Source: an uncultured Collinsella sp.
Lineage (GTDB): Bacteria; Actinomycetota; Coriobacteriia; Coriobacteriales; Coriobacteriaceae
Length of the DNA stretch: 53,348 bases
Reading direction: 5' to 3'
NCBI GenBank assembly: GCA_949287065.1
Contig: CASEEV010000070.1
Span: 1-53,348, forward strand
Made by a program: the position numbers and the translations under genes. The notes under the pieces are model-generated. The model was not told where the DNA came from. It saw only the letters and a list, made by a program, of their open reading frames with translations, and ran no database searches. Shown piece after piece: positions 33,887-43,321 of this stretch (the stretch's first letter is position 1; each line of letters starts with the position of its first letter).

Positions 33887-34476
33887 TGGAGTTCCTGAAC
33901 GCCCTCTTCACTGCCGCGTTCGACAACAACATCGTCTTCGTGCAGATGGTCGGCATGGTCTCGGTGATCGTGCTCGCGCTGCGCCCGCAGGACTCCGTGC
34001 GCTTCGGTCTCGCGCTCTGGGCTGCTTCGGCCGTGTCGGGCATCGTCGGCTGGCCGATCTACTACCTGCTGCTGCAGCCGTGGGGCCTCGATTACCTGGC
34101 GCCCATGGCCTACCTGCTGGTCTCGGCTACCTGCGTCTTTTTCGTGGGCGCCGTTGCCACGGCCCACAAGCCGGTCGAGGAGCGCCGCGGCGCCATGGCC
34201 ATGTGCACCATCGTGGCCCTCAACGCCTGCACGCTCGCCGTGCCGCTCTCCAACGCCGCTGCAGGCTGCGAGTTCCCGGTCGGCGTGGGCACCGCCGTCG
34301 GCGCGGGTCTCGGCGCGTTTATCGCCGTCGTGCTCTTTGCCGGCGTGCGCAACCGGATCAACGAGTCCCAGGTTCCCGCGGTCCTGCGCGGCCTGCCCAT
34401 CTCGCTTGTGACTGCTTCGATCATGTGCCTGGCGTTCTTCGGCGTGTCCGGAGCGCTCTCCGGGCTCTTCGTGTAA
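33886..34476 (+). CDS. rnfA: Rnf complex subunit A
   Basis: This is a 196-residue membrane subunit with about six helices, homologous to RnfE. The N-terminal NALFTAAFDNNIVFVQMVG resembles the NN-containing RnfA start. The ribosome site GGAGGTGAGG lies in the end of rnfE, so the two are coupled. In most operons rnfB follows next; here only a 69-residue peptide follows. Confidence 0.92.
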   Translation: MEFLNALFTAAFDNNIVFVQMVGMVSVIVLALRPQDSVRFGLALWAASAVSGIVGWPIYYLLLQPWGLDYLAPMAYLLVSATCVFFVGAVATAHKPVEERRGAMAMCTIVALNACTLAVPLSNAAAGCEFPVGVGTAVGAGLGAFIAVVLFAGVRNRINESQVPAVLRGLPISLVTASIMCLAFFGVSGALSGLFV

Positions 34477-34488
34477 GGAGGGGCGAGG

Positions 34489-34698
34489 ATGTTCTACGTT
34501 GTTGCGCCCGCTCTTGTGATGGCGCTTATCGCGCTGGTCTGCGCCCTGGTTGTCGTGGCCGCTGTGGCTATCGTCAATTTGTGGGGCACCCATCCGCTCG
34601 AGGCGTGGGCCGAGCGTCTGCGCGTCTCTGAGGCCGAGCGCGAGGCCGAGCGCGCCGTGCTCGACGCTCGCATCGAGGCCGAGGAGAACGGCAAGTAA
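34489..34698 (+). CDS. Small single-pass membrane protein in the rnfB position
   Basis: The protein has 69 residues. One long hydrophobic helix (about residues 3-33) is followed by WGTHPLEAWAERL and a charged helix rich in Glu, Arg and Ala. There is one Cys, in the membrane helix, and no Fe-S motif, so it cannot act as the RnfB ferredoxin-like subunit by itself. A strong site (AAGGAGGGGCGAGG) lies 12 bp after the rnfA stop, and the operon terminator follows it, so it belongs to the Rnf transcript. It could be a remnant of the RnfB anchor or a new accessory subunit. Confidence 0.75.
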   Translation: MFYVVAPALVMALIALVCALVVVAAVAIVNLWGTHPLEAWAERLRVSEAEREAERAVLDARIEAEENGK

Positions 34699-34722
34699 GT
34701 CTGACCTCGTCGTGCCTGCTCC

Positions 34723-34758
34723 GGGGCCGTTCCGCATCCGCGGAGCGGCCCCTTTTTT
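34723..34758 (+). terminator. Rho-independent terminator of the rnf operon
   Basis: A 13-bp stem (34723-34735 with 34740-34752, one G-U) is followed by six T. Confidence 0.93.
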
Positions 34759-34842
34759 GTGCGTTGCTTCTGCATGTGCGGCCGGGCCATCGCTCCTGGG
34801 GCCATGGCAAACCGCCCGCGGGAGGAGCCCTGGCGCCAAAAC

Positions 34843-35231
34843 CGGCGCGATACGGGTCAGCTGCGCAAAATCACAGGCGGTGCTGTGGGCCTGCGCAATA
34901 GCGAGCGCGATACCGGTGTCGTGCGCAAATAGCCCTTCGATACGGGCGTCCTGCGCAAAAATGCCTTCGACACGGGCGACAAGCGCAAAAAACTCTTCGG
35001 TACGGGTGTCGTGCGCAAATTCTGAAGCGATACGCCGTCCTGTCGATGAACTTCTCCCGTATTGACCACCTTTTTGCTCAACCCACCCGTATCACGTTCG
35101 TTATTGCGCAGCCGTCCCCATATCGAGTTGATTTTTGCCCGGCAGTCCCGTATTGAGCCTGGTTTTGCACAGCGCCCCTGTATCGAGCGTGCTTTTGCGC
35201 AGAGCCCCCGTACCGAGATCGAATGAGCGCA
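34843..35231. repeat. Head-to-head array of degenerate 30-bp repeats
   Basis: TGCGCAAA-type motifs begin at 34862, 34892, 34922, 34952, 34982 and 35012, exactly 30 bp apart. CGATACGGG-type motifs recur with the same period from 34848. From about 35050 the same unit continues in the opposite orientation: TTTGCGCA-type motifs begin at 35073, 35103, 35134, 35164, 35194 and a weaker one near 35224, with CCGTAT-type motifs between. Copies diverge at the bases between the two motifs. The whole can fold as a large imperfect hairpin. It fills the 34759-35378 gap between the rnf terminator and ligA. Reading frames through it show a 10-residue period but have no ribosome site. Confidence 0.85.
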
Positions 35232-35324
35232 GGAAGCCTTCTTCGCCGACGGCAGTGCTTTCCACTCGTGCGGCGAGCTCGGTTTGGTGCGGTTCATGCG
35301 GCGCTTGCGTGGTACCCTTCTTGA

Positions 35325-37694
<2,370 letters not shown>

Positions 37695-37731
37695 CGCAAC
37701 CGCGTCATCAATGCGAGCAAACAAGAAGCGG

Positions 37732-37766
37732 AGCAGCGGCAATCAAAACCGCTGCTTTGCTTTTTT
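37732..37766 (+). terminator. Rho-independent terminator after ligA
   Basis: The arms AGCAGCGG (37732-37739) and CCGCTGCT (37749-37756) are followed by TTGCTTTTTT. Confidence 0.88.
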
Positions 37767-37818
37767 CATGCCTGGGCCAAGCTTCCGAGTAACTGCAGTC
37801 CTATGCGCCCGCCACGGT

Positions 37819-38235
37819 TCAGGTCCCGAGATTATCAACCTTGGCTTTGAGCGTCCTGGCCAAAAGGCCGGTGCCTATGTGGGCAATGGTTGCCAGCGCG
37901 GCGACGGCCATTGCGAGAAAGCTTGCGCCTGCAGCTCCTGAGCATTCGAGAACAACATACGCAACGATGCAGACCGGCGCCGCTGTGGCGAGAGCATAAT
38001 GCAGGTATGTGCAGGCGCAGCAGACATGTTCCAGTGACGATGCTCCCGCACATGGTTTGCCCAGCGGAGCGATTCCGGCGAGCCAAAGACCTGCAAGAAG
38101 AGCTGCGCGCGTGACGATGCGCACGAGATCCGATGTGTTGCCAGCCAGGCCAGAAGCGACAGCCACTACCAGCAGCACAAGAGCGACCCAGCGCATAGGC
38201 CTCTGAATCTTGGTAACAAACGTCGTGCCGTCCAT
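37819..38235 (-). CDS. Small integral membrane protein, possible partner of the Tat-exported protein
   Basis: The protein has 138 residues with four hydrophobic helices (MRWVALVLLVVAVASGLAG, then an ALLAGLWLAGIAPLG region, an ALATAAPVCIVAYVVLEC region and FLAMAVAALATIAHIGTGLL). A CCACTYLHYA segment lies between helices two and three. The start is the ATG at 38235 with a strong AAGGAGG. It lies 82 bp downstream of the exported-protein gene on the same strand. A small multi-pass protein after a secreted protein gene fits an immunity or export helper, but no family was recognised. Confidence 0.7.
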   Translation of the reverse strand: MDGTTFVTKIQRPMRWVALVLLVVAVASGLAGNTSDLVRIVTRAALLAGLWLAGIAPLGKPCAGASSLEHVCCACTYLHYALATAAPVCIVAYVVLECSGAAGASFLAMAVAALATIAHIGTGLLARTLKAKVDNLGT

Positions 38236-38317
38236 GCATGCCTCCTTACTAACGAGGGTGAGGCTTGGACGTCTTCCACATACTGGAAACTCGCTCTTTT
38301 CTTCGTTAGATGTTCCT

Positions 38318-38953
38318 TTAGAACGGCCCTGTCGTGGTTTCGTACTGGTAGTTGCCGTAGGCATCATAGAAGCGATAGACATTGAAGAACTTGTTGGTGT
38401 TGTAGTTCACGTACTGATCAAGCTCCATGTACCCATCGGGCATCAGCGAGGCGCCGCCGCCCATCAAGCTGACGAGAAATTGGACAACTGCTGGAGCATT
38501 CCCCATGCCAAGGCTCGCAAAGAAAAGGATTGCGTTAACGATGGACATACCAGTGAAATCATAGCGCGTGGAGCTGAGGAGAGTGAAGCCAGCGGGCACG
38601 GTTGCGCGCGCAACAACTGACGCGTCGACAGCTTCAGCAGGAGTACCGTTGATGGTGACCGAGCCAAGGTTATCTCGCTCTACGATCGAGGTCGTACCGT
38701 CGGAATAGCTGATCGTTGCGGTTTCGCCATGGTTGCTGAAGGTGATCTTACCGGTCTCTCCAGTGACCGTATTGGTGACTTTGATGGTGTTACCGCTCCT
38801 GTTGACAGAGACAATGCTCTCTGAGTTGCTGCTCGCAGTGTTGGTGGTGGCGAAGGCTGCCCTAGGCGCAACACAGGCAATGCAGGCAAGGGCAGTTGCC
38901 GAGAAAAAAGCCCGGCGCGAAATTTTAGCGGAGTTGCTATGAGTCCTGCTCAT
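38318..38953 (-). CDS. Tat-signal secreted protein, bacteriocin-like layout
   Basis: The protein has 211 residues. The N-terminus has a twin-arginine signal (ISRRAFFSATALACIACV) with a likely cut after AFA near residue 35. A beta-rich Ser/Thr/Asn section follows (about 40-115). Then comes a hydrophobic Gly-rich part (IVNAILFFASLGMG, VVQFLVSLMGGG) and an aromatic tail rich in Tyr, Phe and Asn ending in TTTGPF. This layout resembles large unmodified bacteriocin precursors and their relatives, but no family can be claimed. Lower GC than its flanks suggests transfer. A paired 12/13-bp direct repeat lies in the promoter region. Confidence 0.65.
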   Translation of the reverse strand: MSRTHSNSAKISRRAFFSATALACIACVAPRAAFATTNTASSNSESIVSVNRSGNTIKVTNTVTGETGKITFSNHGETATISYSDGTTSIVERDNLGSVTINGTPAEAVDASVVARATVPAGFTLLSSTRYDFTGMSIVNAILFFASLGMGNAPAVVQFLVSLMGGGASLMPDGYMELDQYVNYNTNKFFNVYRFYDAYGNYQYETTTGPF

Positions 38954-39041
38954 CTTCGGCCCTTTCGTCGTTGGCCTACGGCAGCAAATCCGGAATTGCT
39001 TAGTTCAAGTTTATAGTTTGCGCTTTCGGAACATTGCACAG

Positions 39042-39074
39042 TGATGCTTTACAAGCGAACGATGATGTTTACAA
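39042..39074 (-). promoter_or_regulatory. Tandem operator-like repeats upstream of the Tat-exported gene
   Basis: TTGTAAACATCA (39063-39074 complement) and TTGTAAAGCATCA (39042-39054 complement) are direct repeats about 21 bp apart, two helical turns. A TATAAA-type -10 lies a short way downstream on the minus strand. This spacing is typical of sites for dimeric activators. Confidence 0.5.
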
Positions 39075-39142
39075 ATGATTGGGCAGCGTCACCTGTCGTT
39101 GGTGGCGAGGTTTCAACTGCTTGCAGAGGATGGGGCTCTCGC

Positions 39143-40030
39143 TCACTGAGAGATCGTAGGCGGTAGCCAATCTTTTAAGTGTTCGTCCAATTCGCTTTCA
39201 AGAACTTTAGAGGTTGTCCAGCAGAGGTAGAAGTTAAGAAGCTGACTGTTTGAAGTGTTTAGCTGCAGTTTGATGATGTCCGGCCATGCTTCTACAGAAG
39301 AAATTCCGTAACCGAAAGCGTAGCCACCGTTGCGCAGATAATTGTGAAGGGAGTCTTTATCATTATCAATGAGATCAAAGGTGGGGTGCACGTTGTGTGC
39401 CACGAGAAGATTGCGGACGTAGCTGAAACACGTGTGGGTGTCAGTTGGTACGGCAACATGTGCACCGTTTAGCATCTCGAGAGTAAAGCTCTTAGGGGCA
39501 ACGCGCGATGAAGTGAATAAGCAGAGTGGAGAAGCTGCAAGAAACTTGCTGAATATCGATTGTTCGTGCTGAAAGAGGCCTTGAATAACGGCGGCATCAA
39601 GCAGCCCTTCCCTTAATGCATCTTTGCACGGTTCATTCGATAAAAAACGGACCTGTATCCCGAGTTGCAGTTTTTGCGCACGGACTCGCACGAAGTCTTT
39701 ATCATAGAGACATCCGCGCAGTGGTGCCTCTGTTATTCCGAGGCGTATTGTTTGCCGTCCGGGCTGCTCAGATGCCGCTTTTCGAGCTTTTGACTCGAAG
39801 GAGGAAAACTCGTTTATGAGCCTTTCTGCATCTGGAAATAGCCTCAATGCGTCTTGAGTCGGAACGACTGCCCTTCCCTTTTTGTTCATAAGCTGTAGCC
39901 CCAGTTCGTGCTCAAGATTCTTGATTGACTGCGAGATGGCTTGAGGGGAAACGTAGAGCCGTGCAGCGGCTGTGCGGTAGTTTCCCGTTCGCACCGCTTC
40001 AACAAAGTATTCCAGCTGAGTGTTGTTCAT
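39143..40030 (-). CDS. LysR family transcriptional regulator
   Basis: The protein has 295 residues. The N-terminal helix-turn-helix (TQLEYFVEAVRTGNYRTAAARL, SPQAISQSIKNLEHELGLQL) and the effector domain are typical of LysR proteins. It is divergent from the radical SAM gene at 40178, and both exported-protein genes lie downstream on its own strand. A TCAATGAT/ATCATTGA dyad at 40043-40080 in the divergent gap is a candidate binding site. Codon use is less GC-rich than in the core genes. Likely target: the radical SAM cassette, by divergent position. Confidence 0.85.
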   Translation of the reverse strand: MNNTQLEYFVEAVRTGNYRTAAARLYVSPQAISQSIKNLEHELGLQLMNKKGRAVVPTQDALRLFPDAERLINEFSSFESKARKAASEQPGRQTIRLGITEAPLRGCLYDKDFVRVRAQKLQLGIQVRFLSNEPCKDALREGLLDAAVIQGLFQHEQSIFSKFLAASPLCLFTSSRVAPKSFTLEMLNGAHVAVPTDTHTCFSYVRNLLVAHNVHPTFDLIDNDKDSLHNYLRNGGYAFGYGISSVEAWPDIIKLQLNTSNSQLLNFYLCWTTSKVLESELDEHLKDWLPPTISQ

Positions 40031-40042
40031 CCAGGCCTCAAA

Positions 40043-40080
40043 TCAATGATATACGATGATAAACAACTGATAATCATTGA
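40043..40080. promoter_or_regulatory. Dyad in the LysR/radical SAM divergent promoter region
   Basis: TCAATGAT (40043-40050) and ATCATTGA (40073-40080) are perfect inverted arms 22 bp apart in an AT-rich gap. They are a candidate LysR operator. Confidence 0.45.
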
Positions 40081-40177
40081 CTATACGCTAAACTCCCTAA
40101 GTACGGTAGTCGATGGATGAGACAGAGAATAGAAAGTAATAACGGAAAATGAATTGAAGAGAGGGGACTAGCGGTTT

Positions 40178-41404
40178 ATGGACGGCTTTGCTCGCAGCGT
40201 GCGCCTTTTTAGCGTCGGGATGATAGGCCTGATTGGTAATTGCGATAATGGCTGTGTTATCGGCTTGACGACGGAAGGCGTACGCGATTGCACGGATTTT
40301 GGAAATAGCATCATCGATATTGGCGAACTTGAACGGCGTCAGCCGGAGCTCGTTTACGCTTTTCGCCGTTACGGCTTTTTGGATGAAGGCTGTTTCTATG
40401 GCAAGGGGTCCCTGCGAAGTGCTTACCTTCATGTAACAGATCGATGCAATATGGACTGCGTGGGTTGTTATTCTCGGTCGGATGGACGCAACAAGACCCC
40501 GGATCTCCCTTTTGCTGATTTGTGTGCCATCATAGATAAGCTCGCTAGCCTGGGCATTCAAAGGTTACATCTCTCAGGCGGCGAGCCTGCTCTGCGTTGC
40601 GATTTGTGCGCTATTGCCGAGCACGCAAAAAAAGCTGGTATAACGTGGGTTGATCTAGCAACTAATGGGTTGCTTGCGTTCTCGGACTTTGATTTAGACC
40701 GCCTTTCTGCCTGTATCGATGATGTTTTTGTTTCGGTCGATGGTTTGCCTGATGGGGCAAATAGGCGGATTCGGATTGAGAGCAGCAAACAGTCGCAGCT
40801 ACGCGCTATATGTATTTTGAGGTCGAATGGTCTGAACGTCACGATGCTGCCCACCATTCACGCGAAGAATATCGATGATATTCCTACGTACCTCAACTTA
40901 GCTGACAAGTTGAAGGTGCGGATCAGCTTCAGCATGCTTTCTTGTTCGGCGTGCAATAGGAACCTTGAGGATCTTGGCTTTACAAAAAAGGATCTGCTCC
41001 GTATAGCGCACTTTCTTGATATTGAAAGCGCTCGGGGAGGCAAGAAACCGGTTTTGTCTGCTCGCCTTTCTTGTGGAGCGGGCAAGACCATGGTGAGTGT
41101 ATCCGCGGATGGTGGCGTTTACCCCTGCCATATGTTGCAGGCTCCAGAGTTCTGTATCGGCAATATGCTTCACGACCCGCTGGTTAAAATTGTTGAATCG
41201 CATGTCCGTCAGGAGTTTCTTGATCTGACTGTAGAGAGCGTAGAGGAGTGTTCTTCTTGCACATATGCGTATCTTTGTGGAGGGGGCTGCCGGGCGCGTG
41301 CGTTCGCAGAAGAGGGGCTGTTGAAAAAGGATCCGTATTGCCGGATGCTTCAGGAGCATTATGCTAACGTGGTAAGACGTATTGAAGAAACCTTTGGAGG
41401 TTAA
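40178..41404 (+). CDS. Radical SAM/SPASM domain protein, putative peptide maturase
   Basis: The protein has 408 residues. About 85 residues precede the radical SAM site CNMDCVGC (CxxxCxxC, near residues 92-99); that region may hold a PqqD-like peptide-binding fold, which I cannot confirm. The SAM-binding LHLSGGEPALR follows. The C-terminal SPASM domain has the full set of cysteines: CGAGKTMVSVSADGGVYPC, CSSCTYAYLCGGGC and a last Cys in DPYCRML. Such enzymes usually modify ribosomal peptides. An in-frame TAG just before the ATG at 40178 fixes the earliest start. The gene is lower in GC than its flanks. A 28-codon ORF starts 8 bp after its stop. Confidence 0.88.
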   Translation: MDGFARSVRLFSVGMIGLIGNCDNGCVIGLTTEGVRDCTDFGNSIIDIGELERRQPELVYAFRRYGFLDEGCFYGKGSLRSAYLHVTDRCNMDCVGCYSRSDGRNKTPDLPFADLCAIIDKLASLGIQRLHLSGGEPALRCDLCAIAEHAKKAGITWVDLATNGLLAFSDFDLDRLSACIDDVFVSVDGLPDGANRRIRIESSKQSQLRAICILRSNGLNVTMLPTIHAKNIDDIPTYLNLADKLKVRISFSMLSCSACNRNLEDLGFTKKDLLRIAHFLDIESARGGKKPVLSARLSCGAGKTMVSVSADGGVYPCHMLQAPEFCIGNMLHDPLVKIVESHVRQEFLDLTVESVEECSSCTYAYLCGGGCRARAFAEEGLLKKDPYCRMLQEHYANVVRRIEETFGG

Positions 41405-41411
41405 GAGAGTC

Positions 41412-41498
41412 ATGCTGTTCTTTTTTGAGCCCCAAGCGAATGATCAGTGCATGTTTATTGGATTTGGAGATGGGGCGTGTCTGCAGATTGGGTTTTAG
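41412..41498 (+). CDS. 28-residue small ORF, candidate precursor peptide
   Basis: An ATG 8 bp after the radical SAM stop opens a frame of 28 codons ending in TAG. The peptide begins MLFFFEPQAND, has Cys at positions 13 and 23, and ends GFGDGACLQIGF. GGAGG lies 11 bases and GAGAG two bases before the ATG. Being directly downstream of a SPASM maturase, rich in Gly and Phe and holding two cysteines ten residues apart, it is a plausible substrate. It lacks a long leader, which argues against a classic RiPP precursor. It may also be chance; protein evidence is needed. Confidence 0.4.
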   Translation: MLFFFEPQANDQCMFIGFGDGACLQIGF

Positions 41499-41520
41499 TT
41501 GCCGGTAAGGCGATGAGCTT

Positions 41521-42081
41521 ATGCGGATAAATCATCATGCTAGCGAAGTAACTTCGGAAGCAATAGAAGCGTACAACACCAAGTTTATTGCTGCGTGCAA
41601 GGTACTTTCTGCCCCACTGTTTGCCTTTGCATGCTGCAGTACTATCTTGCCCATAATCGTTGTGGTGTTTTATATCGCGAGCTTTGCGGTGCCATCAATA
41701 GCGATTTTTGTGACAGGCAGCTTGTGTGGGCTGCTTCCTGCGGTGGTCGGGTATTGTCTCGTACTTTCTCTCGTCTGGACATTATGGGTCTTTGCTCGTA
41801 GTGTGACGCAATATGGGACGCTGTTTTCCGCTGCATCCAGGCGCGGGCTGTTGCTGCTGTCCTTGCTCTACTTTGTGTCTGCCGTTTTGGAATTTATCCC
41901 CAAGAATTCTGTCTCGCTTCTTGTCGAGATTGCGGATATGTCTATTGGTTTTGTAACTCGGAGTTCCGATGGCGGCTCAATCAGCGTCGGATCTTTTGGG
42001 GCGGCACTTATGTTTGCAATGCTGGCGTCAGTTTTCAAATATGGGTCTTTGCTCCAACGCGTCTCAGACGATACGGTCTAG
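41521..42081 (+). CDS. DUF2975-like four-helix membrane protein
   Basis: The protein has 186 residues with about four transmembrane helices (APLFAFACCSTILPIIVVVFYIASF, a VTGSLCGLLPAVVGYCLVLSLVWTLWVF region, GLLLLSLLYFVSAVLEFI, and FGAALMFAMLASVFKYG). Size, helix pattern and the YozG-type regulator directly after it match the DUF2975/HTH gene pairs known in Firmicutes and Actinobacteria. The function of that family is not known. It lies 22 bp after the small ORF and 8 bp before the regulator gene. Confidence 0.72.
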   Translation: MRINHHASEVTSEAIEAYNTKFIAACKVLSAPLFAFACCSTILPIIVVVFYIASFAVPSIAIFVTGSLCGLLPAVVGYCLVLSLVWTLWVFARSVTQYGTLFSAASRRGLLLLSLLYFVSAVLEFIPKNSVSLLVEIADMSIGFVTRSSDGGSISVGSFGAALMFAMLASVFKYGSLLQRVSDDTV

Positions 42082-42089
42082 GAGGTGCG

Positions 42090-42299
42090 ATGATAGTCGT
42101 AAACCTTGACCGCGTTTTGGTGGACCGTAAGGTCAAGTCAAAAGATCTGGCCAAAAGGATTGGGCTTTCGGAGAACAATCTCTCTCGTATTAAGACAAAT
42201 AACATTCGTGCGATTCGTTTTTCTACGCTCGACGGACTTTGCCGAGAACTCGGATGCAGGCCTGGGGATCTGCTGGATTATGTGCCGGACGAGGAATAG
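42090..42299 (+). CDS. Small XRE/YozG-like helix-turn-helix regulator
   Basis: The protein has 69 residues, almost all a Cro/C1-type helix-turn-helix: VKSKDLAKRIGLSENNLSRIKTNN, then IRFSTLDGLCRELGCRPGDLLDYVPDEE, the typical YozG-like end. The start is the ATG at 42090 with AGGAGGTG. It forms a two-gene unit with the DUF2975-like protein and probably controls it. Confidence 0.9.
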   Translation: MIVVNLDRVLVDRKVKSKDLAKRIGLSENNLSRIKTNNIRAIRFSTLDGLCRELGCRPGDLLDYVPDEE

Positions 42300-42368
42300 C
42301 GCACGACTACGTTGCTCTTTTTGCGTTCGAGTAGCGTGACATATTCATCCGCGTGTACCTGACTTGAG

Positions 42369-42869
42369 CTATGGTTTAGCCTCGAGAAGGGCGAGTAGAT
42401 CTTTGGGTCGCAAAGCGGCTACGGTGGCATGACGAATTAAGGCATCGTCACTCGTAACGAGATAGTCTGCTTGTGCGCGTTCAGCGGCGGCCAGAACAAG
42501 GTCGTCTTCGAGATCGGGATGGATGCGTCGTAGTTTGTGTGCGAGCCAAAGGTCGGATGCATCCATTCCTACGACGGTTGCAACTTCCTCCATACTCCGG
42601 GTGCAAGCATGGGCGTACTCCTCGATTGCTCGAGTATCGTTATCGTTTAGGACGCCCTGTTCGTTAGCTTGTCGCGCCGCGTGTTTTTGACTCGCGTTTA
42701 AGACATAGTAGACGTCTTTGACTGAAACTGCCGCATACAAAAGCTCGACATTGGATGTCACGCACGCTGAGATCAGTTGGTTGGCTACAGCACAGCGGTC
42801 TTTGCGGTTTCCGTCGAAGGCATCGATCCAAACATTGGTGTCGAGAAGGACCTTGGCGGGCGTTTTCAT
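42369..42869 (-). CDS. PIN domain toxin ribonuclease
   Basis: The protein has 166 residues. It has the PIN-domain start VLLDTNVWIDAF with the first acidic residue, and later acidic sites in DLEDDLVLAAAERAQADYLVTSDDALI. PIN toxins cut RNA. The start is the ATG at 42869, overlapping the antitoxin stop as ATGA, with GGAGGA upstream; a frame start at 42890 lies inside the antitoxin gene. The overlap shows a toxin-antitoxin operon with the antitoxin first. Confidence 0.88.
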   Translation of the reverse strand: MKTPAKVLLDTNVWIDAFDGNRKDRCAVANQLISACVTSNVELLYAAVSVKDVYYVLNASQKHAARQANEQGVLNDNDTRAIEEYAHACTRSMEEVATVVGMDASDLWLAHKLRRIHPDLEDDLVLAAAERAQADYLVTSDDALIRHATVAALRPKDLLALLEAKP

Positions 42870-43276
42870 GCGGGCTCCTCCATCTTGCACAGTAGCTCTT
42901 CATAATGCTCATCGAGAAGCTCACGATAGGAGGGCGGTTCCCAATCAGGGCTAAGATTGGCGAAGCCGAGTTGGTCGGCAAGCGAATGGTAGCGCTCGTG
43001 AACACGCTGCATGGCTGCGAGTTTGCGTTCAGCTTCTTCGGAAGCCAGGGGCGTTGATTGAGGTTCGATGAGCCTGCGGATTGCCTCTTCATCGTGGCGA
43101 TGCTCCACCAGATACCTCCAGAGAGCCCTTACAGCAACGGATGGCGTGTAGCCGAGTTCTTTAAGCACGGCGTCGCCTGCCGTTTTGAGCCTCTGATCGA
43201 GGCGGGTATTCATCTGCGCGGTTTCGATGCGATGTGAAGCATCTGGGGCTTGCATGACGGTTGCTGATGTTGACAC
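42866..43276 (-). CDS. RelB/RHH-type antitoxin
   Basis: The protein has 136 residues. A ribbon-helix-helix-like DNA-binding segment (QMNTRLDQRLKTAGDAVLKELGYTPSVAVRALWRYLVE) resembles RelB/DinJ proteins. A charged C-terminal half of about 70 residues should neutralise the toxin. The GTG start at 43276 has GGAGGAGG upstream; an ATG two bases away is out of frame. It shares a 4-base overlap with the PIN gene. It likely represses its own promoter. Confidence 0.82.
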   Translation of the reverse strand: MSTSATVMQAPDASHRIETAQMNTRLDQRLKTAGDAVLKELGYTPSVAVRALWRYLVEHRHDEEAIRRLIEPQSTPLASEEAERKLAAMQRVHERYHSLADQLGFANLSPDWEPPSYRELLDEHYEELLCKMEEPA

Positions 43277-43306
43277 ATTGCCTCCTCCAAACTCAAGTAT
43301 TGATAT

Positions 43307-43321
43307 GTATAGCAGTATAGC
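43307..43321 (-). promoter_or_regulatory. Tandem repeat in the toxin-antitoxin promoter
   Basis: GTATAGC at 43307-43313 is repeated as GTATAGC at 43315-43321. It lies 31 bp upstream of the antitoxin start and overlaps a TATACT-type -10 on the minus strand, as expected for an autorepressor site. The rest of 43322-43563 shows no gene I can support. Confidence 0.45.

Noticed and set aside
34489-34698. Calling the small peptide RnfB
   Set aside because: It has no Fe-S cysteines and only 69 residues; position alone is not enough.
34843-35231. CRISPR array
   Set aside because: Units are 30 bp with no separate unique spacers, copies drift throughout, orientation reverses midway and no cas genes are near.
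38318-38953. Lanthipeptide or sactipeptide precursor
   Set aside because: The protein is exported by a Tat signal, is 211 residues long and has no Cys-rich core; its own strand lacks a modification enzyme.
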